Positions 8,282 through 14,758 are shown, counted from the stretch's first letter. The stretch: DNA of 16,147 bases from JAJBWD01 sp041670885 (GCA_041670885.1 JBAXYJ010000041.1:1-16147); one strand, 5' to 3'. Numbers and translations: made by a program. The notes: a model not told the origin generated them from the sequence alone.

Positions 8282-8932
8282 TTATCTGCAAAGAAAAAAA
8301 CTAAATGGTTCTTTTTGATTGCCATTTACTTTTTCTGTTTTTGTTATGTTTCTAAGATGATATACCTTGCCTTTATAATCCTTGGCCTGATTATCACATA
8401 TATAGGCATAATCATACCTGTCTTTATAAAGCCATCCCATAAATATATAGGTATGAGTGGGAATTCCATCTTTTCTTAATTTCTCATCTGTGGTAAAACA
8501 AATATCTCCGGGTTTTAACTTTTTATAATCATTTTGTTTATCCCATCCGTCATTTTCCATAGCACTGAGCAGCTGGGAAGTATTGCATATACTGTTTTCA
8601 ATGTTTTCCCCATTAAGCCTTAATGCTTCAGCTATAAAATAAACGCAGGTATTTGCAGAAGACCCGTTGTTAAGCTTAATTGCCTGATTGTATACTTTTG
8701 TTCTGCTGCTTTCATCCTTCATAAAATTGTATAAGTCTGAATTAATATTTTTGTTTTTAAATATTTTATAAGATTTTATGTTTTTCAAAGAGGAAATCAA
8801 AGGATAGGATAGGAGCAATATAAATATTAATACTAAAGTTTTTATCCTTCTCTTTTTCTTATGCTTTGATTTATTCTTTAATTTTAGTTCTCTTCTTAGC
8901 TGCGCCCTTAGTTCAGACCTGTCCCCAACCAT
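8282..8932 (-). CDS. Membrane-anchored NlpC/P60- or CHAP-like putative cysteine peptidase
   Basis: The protein is 216 residues. A strongly basic cytoplasmic N-terminus (KNKSKHKKKRRIK, 20-32) precedes one membrane span (about 33-48), with the rest outside. The outer domain has NTCVYFIAEALR (94-105), LKPGDICFTTDE (139-150), THTYIFMGW (159-167) and YICDNQ (177-182). This pattern fits papain-like NlpC/P60/CHAP folds with a possible Cys96-His160-Asp180/Asn181 triad. Such enzymes cut peptidoglycan stem peptides. The family assignment is by motif only and moderate. The frame runs open upstream to 9016, but ATG 8932 has AGGAGG just before it (four-base gap) and the extension lacks a site, so I use 8932. 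It is the first gene of the minus-strand operon. Confidence 0.65.
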   Translation of the reverse strand: MVGDRSELRAQLRRELKLKNKSKHKKKRRIKTLVLIFILLLSYPLISSLKNIKSYKIFKNKNINSDLYNFMKDESSRTKVYNQAIKLNNGSSANTCVYFIAEALRLNGENIENSICNTSQLLSAMENDGWDKQNDYKKLKPGDICFTTDEKLRKDGIPTHTYIFMGWLYKDRYDYAYICDNQAKDYKGKVYHLRNITKTEKVNGNQKEPFSFFLCR

Positions 8933-8986
8933 AATTCCTCCTATTAAACTCAAAATTTTAAATTTTAATAAAAACCATCTATATAT

Positions 8987-8992
8987 ATTATA
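8987..8992 (-). promoter_or_regulatory. Possible -10 box for the minus-strand six-gene operon
   Basis: A perfect TATAAT on the - strand lies 54 bases before ATG 8932, a sensible leader distance. The matching -35 position (GTATTT) is poor, so it may need an activator such as the operon's own response regulator, or the true promoter may be elsewhere. The DNA is very AT-rich, so chance matches are expected. Confidence 0.3.
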
Positions 8993-9100
8993 AATTATGG
9001 AAATTACAAAATACATATCATAATTATTAAGATTTCCGTAAGATTTTTTAATTGTTGTAAATATTGAATAATTATATTAAAATTTAATTAAGGGAATTGA

Positions 9101-9160
9101 ATGATTACTTACTTATTTTTCAGCTTGAATTTACCGAATTATCAATGTTTATTAAGCTGA
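9101..9160 (+). CDS. Possible leader peptide, 19 residues
   Basis: ATG at 9101 has AAGGG six bases upstream and reads MITYLFFSLNLPNYQCLLS before TGA at 9158-9160. It is hydrophobic and matches nothing I recognise. Its second half lies within the 9116-9164 inverted repeat and its stop codon falls in the right arm, so translating it would melt that stem. The position, about 145 bases ahead of an efflux gene and upstream of a terminator-like hairpin, is typical of regulatory leader peptides. An ORF this short in AT-rich DNA can also be chance. Confidence 0.35.
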   Translation: MITYLFFSLNLPNYQCLLS

Positions 9161-9164
9161 AAAA
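9116..9164. repeat. Perfect 11-bp inverted repeat in the MFS leader
   Basis: TTTTTCAGCTT (9116-9126) pairs exactly with AAGCTGAAAAA (9154-9164) around a 27-base loop. No T-run follows, so it is not an ordinary terminator. It overlaps the 19-codon ORF and could be an RNA switch element or a protein-binding site. Confidence 0.6.
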
Positions 9165-9216
9165 GTGAATTTTTGAATTATACATTTTCTCCATCAGGAT
9201 ATTTGAGGTAGGATTT

Positions 9217-9234
9217 ATGGCAAGACCAATTTAA
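9217..9234 (+). CDS. Possible five-codon leader ORF (MARPI)
   Basis: ATG 9217 is preceded by GAGGTAGGA (9205-9213), with GAGG eight bases away. The ORF ends at TAA 9232-9234. It lies just before two hairpins and 70 bases ahead of the transporter start. It would make sense only as a regulatory minigene, and it may be chance. Confidence 0.25.
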   Translation: MARPI

Positions 9235-9258
9235 TTTATTCCAAAATACTGATTTTTG

Positions 9259-9291
9259 GCCTTTTAGTAGAGGGCTTTATTATTGTTTTTT
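9259..9291 (+). terminator. Terminator-like hairpin (candidate attenuator) before the MFS gene
   Basis: GCCTTTT (9259-9265) pairs with AGAGGGC (9269-9275), counting two G-U pairs, around a three-base loop. TTTATTATTGTTTTTT (9276-9291) follows, running into the transporter's GGAGG. An adjacent hairpin, CCAAAA (9241-9246) with TTTTGG (9253-9258), sits directly upstream. The stem is modest, so this is a candidate only. Confidence 0.4.
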
Positions 9292-9304
9292 GGAGGTAAT
9301 TAAA

Positions 9305-10444
9305 TTGCGTAAAAATAGAAATATTATATTAATGTATCTTATTGTTTTTCTTCAAGGCTTCATTTTCTATGGTCCTGTAGCTACTATATACAGAACCAGC
9401 AGAGGCCTTTCCATGTATAATTTATTTTTAATAGAGTCCGTATACTGGATTTTAATGATTATTTTTGAAATCCCATTTGGATACTTTGCAGACTATTTTG
9501 GATATAAAAAAACACTTATCATATCTAATTTTCTTCTTTTTATATCTAAAATTATATTTTGGAAGGCTTATTCCTTTTCGTCTTTTATGCTGGAGAGAGT
9601 ATTTTTATCTATGGCACTAGCCGGAATATCCGGTTGTGACACCGCCCTTCTCTATTCCTCCTGTGACAAAAAATCCTCCGAGAAAGTATTAGGAGAATAT
9701 TCCTCATTCTCAACCTTCGGATTTTTGTTAGCTTCATTAATGTCCGGATTTATTATTTCAATATCCCTGGACGCCACTTCTTTTTATACTATATTTCCTC
9801 ATGGCGCTGCATTTATATTAACCTTATTTATTAAAGACGTTCCAACAGAAAAAACAGAGCATAAGATGATTAATAGCTTTATAAAAGTCTTAAAAAACAA
9901 AAATATGCTGCTGCTAATTCTAGGATTTTCTATTATGGGGGAAGTTGTCCAGTCTATAACTGTGTTCTTAAATCAGACTCAGTACGTAAGATCCGGAATA
10001 AATATCCGCTATTTTGGCATAATTTTAGCTTTTGCTCAGATACTTAATATGAGCTCAGCTAAATCATATATGATAAGCAGTAAATTTGGCATAAGTAAAA
10101 GCATCGGATCTCTTATTTTGTTAATCACTGTTTGTCCATTAGTGTTGACATTTACAAAGGTTCCTATGTTTAGTATTATTTTTGTTCTACTTTCTTCCCT
10201 ATGCATGTCGCTTATAAGGCCAATGGTTATAAATATAGAAAATAAATCCATTATCCTAGGTGACAGAGCTACTATTCTCTCCATGTATGCAATTATAGGC
10301 GATGTAGCTTCAGCTTTAATCAACCCATTAATCGGGAAAGGAGCTGACATTTCAATTGAAGCAGCTTTTACAATATGCTTCGCCTTAAGCTTGATAGCTT
10401 TTATTCTGTTTTTAATATATAAAAAACGAGAACCCTTATTTTAA
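9305..10444 (+). CDS. Major facilitator superfamily transporter, probable efflux
   Basis: This is a 379-residue polytopic membrane protein with about 12 hydrophobic segments. MFS motif A is visible as FGYFADYFGYKKTL (58-71) in the loop between spans 2 and 3. Acidic residues lie in the second span (ESVYWILMIIFEIP) and there is a central cytoplasmic loop (KDVPTEKTEHK). Proteins of this form usually exchange drugs or metabolites against protons; the substrate is unknown. The frame starts at a TTG (9290) that contains the ribosome site itself, so the TTG at 9305, eight bases after GGAGG (9292-9296), is the better start. It stands alone on the + strand, with a long structured leader that suggests induced expression. 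Its last codons overlap the terminator hairpin of the opposing operon. Confidence 0.82.
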   Translation: MRKNRNIILMYLIVFLQGFIFYGPVATIYRTSRGLSMYNLFLIESVYWILMIIFEIPFGYFADYFGYKKTLIISNFLLFISKIIFWKAYSFSSFMLERVFLSMALAGISGCDTALLYSSCDKKSSEKVLGEYSSFSTFGFLLASLMSGFIISISLDATSFYTIFPHGAAFILTLFIKDVPTEKTEHKMINSFIKVLKNKNMLLLILGFSIMGEVVQSITVFLNQTQYVRSGINIRYFGIILAFAQILNMSSAKSYMISSKFGISKSIGSLILLITVCPLVLTFTKVPMFSIIFVLLSSLCMSLIRPMVINIENKSIILGDRATILSMYAIIGDVASALINPLIGKGADISIEAAFTICFALSLIAFILFLIYKKREPLF

Positions 10445-10452
10445 GGGTTCTC
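10428..10452 (-). terminator. Intrinsic terminator of the GntR-ABC operon, overlapping the end of the MFS gene
   Basis: A perfect 11-bp stem, GAGAACCCTTA (10428-10438) with TAAGGGTTCTC (10442-10452), has a three-base loop. On the - strand it is followed by GTTTTTTATATA, a good T-tract, and it lies 17 bases past the permease stop. On the + strand no T-run follows, so it may stop MFS transcription only weakly. The MFS stop codon (10442-10444) is inside the stem. Confidence 0.85.
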
Positions 10453-10469
10453 TGAAACCTTTGAGATTT

Positions 10470-11255
10470 CTAATCTAAATTTAACTTTCTTTTGAAAATA
10501 TAATCTGTGGCAAGATAAAAGCAAGTACATCCCAGCATAAGAATTATTATGGCAGCTGGGAAAATCACTTGAGGAAGTGAGGAAACTCCCATAGAATTTT
10601 TTGAAGTATACACTCCAAAAGGAATTAGCATTAAAATCATTAAAAATTGAATAACCGTGTAAATTATCATGTAAGCTGCGAAAGAGCCTATAATCTTATG
10701 GTTGGAAAATAGTTGTCCTAAGGCTATAGAAACATATATTAATAATATATTGCCAACTAAACTAAGCAGTGATATAAAAATCAATTCGGTAAATACTAAT
10801 ACCCAGCTTCCACCAAATTCTCTGCTTAATATTGACATGATTTCTTTAATTTCGTTTATAGTATAAGATACGGTGTCTGGGACTGCAAAAACAATTAACA
10901 AAGAAATTAGGACAGCAATAATTCCAATAATTAACCAAAGCAGAGTAATTAGTAATTTAGATGTAATGAGTTGATGAGTTTTAGCCGGAAGCGTAAACAT
11001 CAAATACCCTTCATCTGTCAGGAGATTTTTATAGAATCTGGTTATCATGTACAAGACAGTTACTATTATAACTACAAAAATTGATATTACATAGGTTACT
11101 ATTAGAAACTTACTAATTATACCAACTATCCCACTATAACTATACAGCTTAAACGCAAATCGATTGATTATAGATATAAACAGCAGTATCAAATATAAAG
11201 GAACTAAAAGTCTTGAAGTTGCTCTTAATTCATGTTTCATTAATTTATTTAACAT
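10470..11255 (-). CDS. ABC transporter permease (YtrC/ABC-2-like)
   Basis: This is a 261-residue membrane protein with about six spans (16-32, 47-71, 98-124, 155-180, 190-214, 229-251). Between spans 2 and 3 is the loop FYKNLLTDEGYLMFTLPAKTHQL (74-96), a feature I associate with small Firmicute ABC-2-type permeases found beside YtrA-type regulators. It would form the membrane channel for the ATPase encoded just upstream; the substrate is unknown. ATG 11255 follows GGAGG at seven bases and overlaps the ATPase gene by seven bases, so translation is probably coupled. It is the last gene of the three-gene operon and ends at the hairpin 10428-10452. Confidence 0.78.
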   Translation of the reverse strand: MLNKLMKHELRATSRLLVPLYLILLFISIINRFAFKLYSYSGIVGIISKFLIVTYVISIFVVIIVTVLYMITRFYKNLLTDEGYLMFTLPAKTHQLITSKLLITLLWLIIGIIAVLISLLIVFAVPDTVSYTINEIKEIMSILSREFGGSWVLVFTELIFISLLSLVGNILLIYVSIALGQLFSNHKIIGSFAAYMIIYTVIQFLMILMLIPFGVYTSKNSMGVSSLPQVIFPAAIIILMLGCTCFYLATDYIFKRKLNLD

Positions 11256-11947
11256 TTAAATACCTCCCTGAACAATGAATCAATAGATTTACCTTCCTTT
11301 GTTCGTATATCATCAACAGAAGAATGCAAAATAACAGTCCCATCCTTAAGGATAATAACCTCATCTAATATATTTTCAATTTCTGCTATAAGATGGGTGG
11401 ATATTAAAACCGCTGCATTTTCATTATAATTGGTAATAATCGTGTTAACAATATAATCTCTTGATGCAGGATCAACGCCTCCGATAGGCTCATCCAAACA
11501 ATAAAGTTCTGCCCTGCGGCTCATAACTAAGATAAGCTGCACCTTTTCCTTTGTCCCTTTTGATAGTGTCTTAAGCTTTTTATTAGGATCGATTTTCAAT
11601 CGTTTTAGCATATCATCAGCAATTTTCGCATCAAAGTCACCGTAAAAATCTTTAAAGAAATCAATAGTATCACTTACCTTCATCCAATCTGCTAAATAAG
11701 TTCTCTCTGGCAGATATGATACTATCTTCTTAGTTTCAATTCCCGGTTCCATACCTGAAATTTGAACTTTACCAGTATCAGGTACTAAAAGTCCGTTTAT
11801 TATCTTTAATAATGTAGTTTTTCCACTTCCATTTGGACCTAACAGCCCAATAATTCGGCCTCTTTCTATAGTAAAATTAATATTGGAAAGAGCAGCAGAG
11901 CCTGAAAATTTCTTTGATAGTGATTCACATTGTAAAATTGAATTCAT
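11249..11947 (-). CDS. ABC transporter ATP-binding protein (YtrB-like)
   Basis: This 232-residue cytosolic ATPase has Walker A GPNGSGKT (37-44), a Q-loop position replaced by SYLPERTYL (77-85), the signature LSKGTKEKVQ (128-137) in place of LSGGQ, Walker B ELYCLDEP (147-154) with catalytic Glu153, and the switch His185 (STHL). The altered signature LSKGTKEK and missing Q-loop glutamine are, from memory, normal for the YtrB/BcrA-like subgroup rather than signs of decay. It powers the permease encoded next. ATG 11947 overlaps the regulator stop as ATGA, so the two are translationally coupled. Such operons are induced by wall-targeting antibiotics in Bacillus subtilis; a similar role here is inference. 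Confidence 0.88.
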   Translation of the reverse strand: MNSILQCESLSKKFSGSAALSNINFTIERGRIIGLLGPNGSGKTTLLKIINGLLVPDTGKVQISGMEPGIETKKIVSYLPERTYLADWMKVSDTIDFFKDFYGDFDAKIADDMLKRLKIDPNKKLKTLSKGTKEKVQLILVMSRRAELYCLDEPIGGVDPASRDYIVNTIITNYNENAAVLISTHLIAEIENILDEVIILKDGTVILHSSVDDIRTKEGKSIDSLFREVFKC

Positions 11948-12315
11948 TTTCCCATCTCCTTTATTGTTTCTGTTATCATAGTTAGGACCTCTTCTTGTTC
12001 AAAGCCAAGCTGCTTCATCTTCTCTACGAAATCAATTATTAAACATTTAGCGGATTTCCCCTTTAGTTCTTTAATCAGCATTAAATCTGATGTAATGTAT
12101 CTGCCGCTTGTACGGTTACTGTAAATTAATCCACTTCGTTCTAATTCAGCCAGCGCCTTTTGCATGGTGTTAGGATTAACTGAAGCTTCTGCGGCTAAAT
12201 CCCTTACAGAAGGAAGCTTATCAGAGGGCTTGAAATAACCTGATATTATTGATGCTTGAATTTGCTCGATTAACTGGATGTAAACTGGCCTTTCTGAATT
12301 AATATCCCACTGCAT
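11944..12315 (-). CDS. GntR-family transcription regulator, YtrA subfamily
   Basis: This 123-residue cytosolic DNA-binding protein has an N-terminal winged helix (about 9-76): VYIQLIEQIQASIISGYFKPSDKLPSVRDLA, then VNPNTMQKALAELERSGLIY. Only a short C-terminal helical tail (about 85-123) follows, which defines the YtrA type and leaves no large ligand-binding domain. It most likely represses its own operon through the perfect inverted repeat at 12333-12368. The frame opens at a TTG (12321) only two bases from GGAG, so ATG 12315, eight bases from AGGAG, is preferred. Its TGA overlaps the ATPase start. Confidence 0.9.
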   Translation of the reverse strand: MQWDINSERPVYIQLIEQIQASIISGYFKPSDKLPSVRDLAAEASVNPNTMQKALAELERSGLIYSNRTSGRYITSDLMLIKELKGKSAKCLIIDFVEKMKQLGFEQEEVLTMITETIKEMGK

Positions 12316-12332
12316 ATTCAAAACTCCTCTCT

Positions 12333-12368
12333 TGTATTATTGTATTATCTACTTAATACAATAATACA
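12333..12368. promoter_or_regulatory. Perfect 15-bp inverted-repeat operator, probably bound by the GntR regulator
   Basis: TGTATTATTGTATTA (12333-12347) and TAATACAATAATACA (12354-12368) are exact reverse complements around a six-base centre. Each arm contains the hexamer GTATTA twice in tandem, so two dimers might bind. The right arm covers the -10 box and the transcription start should fall inside, so binding would block the promoter. The site lies 18 bases before the regulator's start codon. Confidence 0.75.
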
Positions 12369-12389
12369 CAATTTAAGTACTTGTGTCAA
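12361..12389 (-). promoter_or_regulatory. Sigma-A promoter of the GntR-ABC operon
   Basis: On the - strand there is TTGACA (12384-12389, consensus -35), exactly 17 bases, then TATTAT (12361-12366, five of six to the -10 consensus). This is the strongest promoter in the window, and its -10 lies in the operator arm. Confidence 0.85.
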
Positions 12390-12457
12390 CATGAGTGTAA
12401 AAATTTATTAGTATTTTTGGATAATTTTATCAATAAATCAGCCACAACAAAAAAGTT

Positions 12458-12498
12458 AGCCTATATCTTAATTTACCGTACAAAATAAGATATAGGCT
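12458..12498 (-). terminator. Intrinsic terminator of the ABC-F gene
   Basis: A perfect 13-bp stem, AGCCTATATCTTA (12458-12470) with TAAGATATAGGCT (12486-12498), has a 15-base loop. On the - strand it is followed by AACTTTTTTG, a T-tract. It lies 43 bases downstream of the ABC-F stop and separates that transcript from the GntR promoter. Confidence 0.82.
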
Positions 12499-12540
12499 TT
12501 AATTAAACTTATAAGAGACTTGTTATACATTTTTAACTGT

Positions 12541-14427
12541 TTAAAAGAGTTCGTAATATTGTTCCATTAATTTTTCAATGCTTTCCTGAATTTCTTTCTT
12601 CTTATTGTACAGCTCCTCCAGCTTCTGATAATCACAGGAATATTCTGAAACAGCAGCTTCTAAATCCATAAGCTTCTTTTCTAAGCTGTCTATTTCTTCT
12701 TCAATCTTTTTCTTATCGGAGGCAGTCTGCTTGGGGACAATTACAATATTCTGCCCTTCTTTTTTTGCAGGGACAGAAGATTTAGTAACTGGTTTTACTG
12801 CCTTTTTGATTTCTTCCTTTTTCTTTTTATAATATTCATAGTCTCCATCATAACTTTTTAACAGGCCATTTTCCAATTCAATAATTCTTGAAGCTAAGCT
12901 ATTGATGAAATATCTGTCATGAGATATAAAAAACAGTGTCCCTTTAAAGTCTTTCAAAAACTCTTCCAGCTCTTCCCTTGACTCAATATCAAGATGATTT
13001 GTAGGTTCATCCAGAATCAGAAAATTAACCTGCCTATACATAAGCTTTGCCAGAGACAGCCTGCTTCTTTCTCCTCCGGATAAATCTCCAACCTTTCTAA
13101 ATACAGCTTCCTTGCAGAATAGATAATTGGAAAGATATTCACGTCCTTTTCCGTCAGTAATTGATATATCCTCCCTGAAAATATCCAGAACTGTTTTATT
13201 CTCATCGGAGAATGTTATATTTTGAGGGAGATACCCCAGCTTCACGGAGCTTCCCAGTAAGGCCTCCCCCCTATCCATGTTTATCTCGCCAAGAAGTATT
13301 TTAATTAGAGTAGTCTTACCTGAACCATTTTCACCAATAAACGCTGTCCTTTCTCCATACCTTATCAAAAGATTTACTCCCTTTAATATTTCCTTTTCCC
13401 TGAAGGATTTCCAGAGATTCTTAACATTAACTACCTCTTTCCCGGACCTTTCTGAAGATTTAGACATAATGTTGATGCTGCCTGTTTCCAGCTTTGGTTT
13501 GTCTATTCTCTCTATTCTATTAAGCATTTTCTCCATGCTAAATGCTCTTCTAAAGAATTTATTGTTGTCCCCTCTTGCACCCCAGTCTTTTAGATTGGCT
13601 ATGGTTTTTTCCATTTCCTTTATCTTTTTCTGTTGATTTATATAAGCCTCCATTTCTAATTGAAGAGCCCTTTCTTTTTCCTTTACGTATGCGGAATAAT
13701 TCCCAGAATAAGAATGAGATATCATATCCTCTATTTCAACTATACTTAAGACCACATTATCAAGAAAATATCTGTCATGGGATACTATTACAACTGTTCC
13801 CTTATAAGCTTTTAAATATCCCTCCAGCCACTCCATGGAAGCTAAATCAAGATGATTTGAGGGTTCATCTAAAAGAAGAATGTCTGGGTTTTGGATAAGT
13901 ATTTTACCCAAAATAACTGTGGTTTTCTCACCGCCGCTCAGCTTTTCAAACTGCCTTTGAAGAATCGATTCATCTAAATTAAGCCCGGTGCAGACTTTGC
14001 TCAGCTTTTCTTCCTTATCATATCCCCCCAGGCTTTCATACTTTGATTGAAGATTTGAGTATAGTTTTAGCCTGCTTTCCAAATTTTTTTCATCTATATT
14101 TTCTAATTCCTTCTCAACTATCTTCATTTCCTCATATATCAGGTCTGCATCTTTAAAGGCTGTATTTAGAACATCTGTTACTGTGAAATCATCACCGAAA
14201 TTTATCATCTGCTCCAAATAGCCTATACTCGCCCCTTTCCTGATAGAAAGAGCACCATTGTCATATCCTTCTATGCCGCATATTATTTTTAGAAGTGTAC
14301 TTTTACCACAGCCATTTTCCCCAACAATACCTAATATTTCCCCTGTTTTAACGTCAAATGTTATATCTTTCAAAACCATATTGGCTCCGTAATATTTTTG
14401 TATATTGTTTAATGCTAATTCAATCAT
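12541..14427 (-). CDS. ABC-F family ATPase with C-terminal coiled coil
   Basis: This 628-residue soluble protein has two ABC domains and no membrane spans. Domain 1 has Walker A GENGCGKS (36-43), LSGGE (163-167), LLLDEPSNHLD (184-194) and SHDRYF (216-221). Domain 2 has GENGSGKT (365-372), LSGGE (449-453), LILDEPTNHLD (469-479) and SHDRYF (502-507). The interdomain linker (about 253-330), which in ABC-F proteins reaches the ribosomal peptidyl-transferase centre, is helical and rich in Lys and Glu. A Lys/Pro stretch (540-560) leads to a coiled coil (about 572-625), as in Uup/YdiF-type members. ABC-F proteins bind the ribosomal E site, where some displace antibiotics and others rescue stalled translation. 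I cannot tell which applies here. ATG 14427 follows AGGAGG at eight bases. Its leader carries an unknown ORF and a hairpin. Confidence 0.88.
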   Translation of the reverse strand: MIELALNNIQKYYGANMVLKDITFDVKTGEILGIVGENGCGKSTLLKIICGIEGYDNGALSIRKGASIGYLEQMINFGDDFTVTDVLNTAFKDADLIYEEMKIVEKELENIDEKNLESRLKLYSNLQSKYESLGGYDKEEKLSKVCTGLNLDESILQRQFEKLSGGEKTTVILGKILIQNPDILLLDEPSNHLDLASMEWLEGYLKAYKGTVVIVSHDRYFLDNVVLSIVEIEDMISHSYSGNYSAYVKEKERALQLEMEAYINQQKKIKEMEKTIANLKDWGARGDNNKFFRRAFSMEKMLNRIERIDKPKLETGSINIMSKSSERSGKEVVNVKNLWKSFREKEILKGVNLLIRYGERTAFIGENGSGKTTLIKILLGEINMDRGEALLGSSVKLGYLPQNITFSDENKTVLDIFREDISITDGKGREYLSNYLFCKEAVFRKVGDLSGGERSRLSLAKLMYRQVNFLILDEPTNHLDIESREELEEFLKDFKGTLFFISHDRYFINSLASRIIELENGLLKSYDGDYEYYKKKKEEIKKAVKPVTKSSVPAKKEGQNIVIVPKQTASDKKKIEEEIDSLEKKLMDLEAAVSEYSCDYQKLEELYNKKKEIQESIEKLMEQYYELF

Positions 14428-14459
14428 TTAATATTCCTCCTAAATTTGTGAAATAAAAA

Positions 14460-14497
14460 TAAGCCTTATGGGAAAACTAAACATACCCTCTGGCTTA
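14460..14497 (-). terminator. Terminator-like hairpin in the ABC-F leader (candidate attenuator)
   Basis: On the - strand TAAGCC (14492-14497) pairs with GGCTTA (14460-14465). An inner GGG/CCC pairing (14486-14488 with 14470-14472) lies across an internal loop, and TTTTTATTTC follows directly. It sits between the 59-codon ORF and the ABC-F ribosome site. It could end the short transcript, with readthrough giving ABC-F mRNA. Confidence 0.55.
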
Positions 14498-14516
14498 CGG
14501 AAGAAATATATACTAG

Positions 14517-14696
14517 TTATGATATATCAAAATCAATTATTGCATCTTGATTCATGGATAGCAAACCAGTACTTTCCTTAAAAATGGAAACACTTCTCCC
14601 GTATAAAAGTAGAATTCCACTTTTTACAAAGGAGCTGGAATATTTATTTTGTACATCTTTCCCATTTTTAATGGCACTAATATTAACCACGCTCAT
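14517..14696 (-). CDS. Small ORF, 59 codons, function unknown, ahead of the ABC-F gene
   Basis: The ORF starts MSVVNISAIKNGKDVQNKYS, continues through GILLLYGRSVSIFKESTG and ends IIDFDIS with TAA at 14517-14519. I recognise no family, signal peptide or full membrane span. AAGGAG lies two bases from ATG 14696, which is close. A GTG two codons later (14690) is eight bases from the same site and may be the true start (57 residues). A strong sigma-A promoter (14730-14758) lies just upstream, making this the first ORF on the transcript, 90 bases ahead of the ABC-F gene. It may be a small protein or a long leader ORF whose translation affects the hairpin at 14460-14497. Coding status is supported by promoter, ribosome site and length, not by homology. 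Confidence 0.5.
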   Translation of the reverse strand: MSVVNISAIKNGKDVQNKYSSSFVKSGILLLYGRSVSIFKESTGLLSMNQDAIIDFDIS

Positions 14697-14729
14697 ATCT
14701 CCTTGACTTAATAGTTCAAATACAATTAA

Positions 14730-14758
14730 ATTATACTTTAATTGCCTTATTTTTTCAA
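14730..14758 (-). promoter_or_regulatory. Sigma-A promoter for the 59-codon ORF and ABC-F gene
   Basis: On the - strand there is TTGAAA (14753-14758), exactly 17 bases, then TATAAT (14730-14735, perfect). Transcription should begin near 14723, about 27 bases before the small ORF and about 296 bases before the ABC-F start, giving ABC-F a long leader. Confidence 0.75.

Larger units (their letters stand above)
8933..9304. promoter_or_regulatory. 372-base divergent intergenic region and long leader of the MFS gene
   Basis: This gap holds the minus-operon upstream region (8933-9000) and, on the + strand, a long untranslated leader for the MFS transporter. A weak + strand promoter candidate is TTGTAA (9055-9060), 17 bases, TAAAAT (9078-9083). 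After it come a 19-codon ORF (9101-9160), an 11-bp perfect inverted repeat (9116-9164), a five-codon ORF with its own ribosome site (9217-9234), a small hairpin (9241-9258) and a terminator-like hairpin with a T-rich tail (9259-9291). I do not recognise a known riboswitch class. Confidence 0.5.

Noticed and set aside
2526..8932. Complete vancomycin-resistance operon
   Set aside because: VanR-, VanS- and VanH-like genes are present but no ATP-grasp ligase or VanX/VanY peptidase. Calling resistance would overstate the evidence.
11249..11947. Degenerate ABC ATPase (LSKGT instead of LSGGQ)
   Set aside because: This change is typical of the YtrB/BcrA-like subgroup; Walker A, Walker B and the H-loop are intact.
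13277..13636. Open frame on the + strand across the ABC-F gene (119 codons)
   Set aside because: It is antisense to the second ABC domain and linker of a clear gene, with low-complexity Ser/Leu/Phe composition and no ribosome site. The same applies to the other open frames opposite the kinase, aminotransferase, dehydrogenase and MFS genes (for example 4526-4735, 5708-6022, 3084-3320, 10036-10350) and opposite the GGDEF region (1565-1819).
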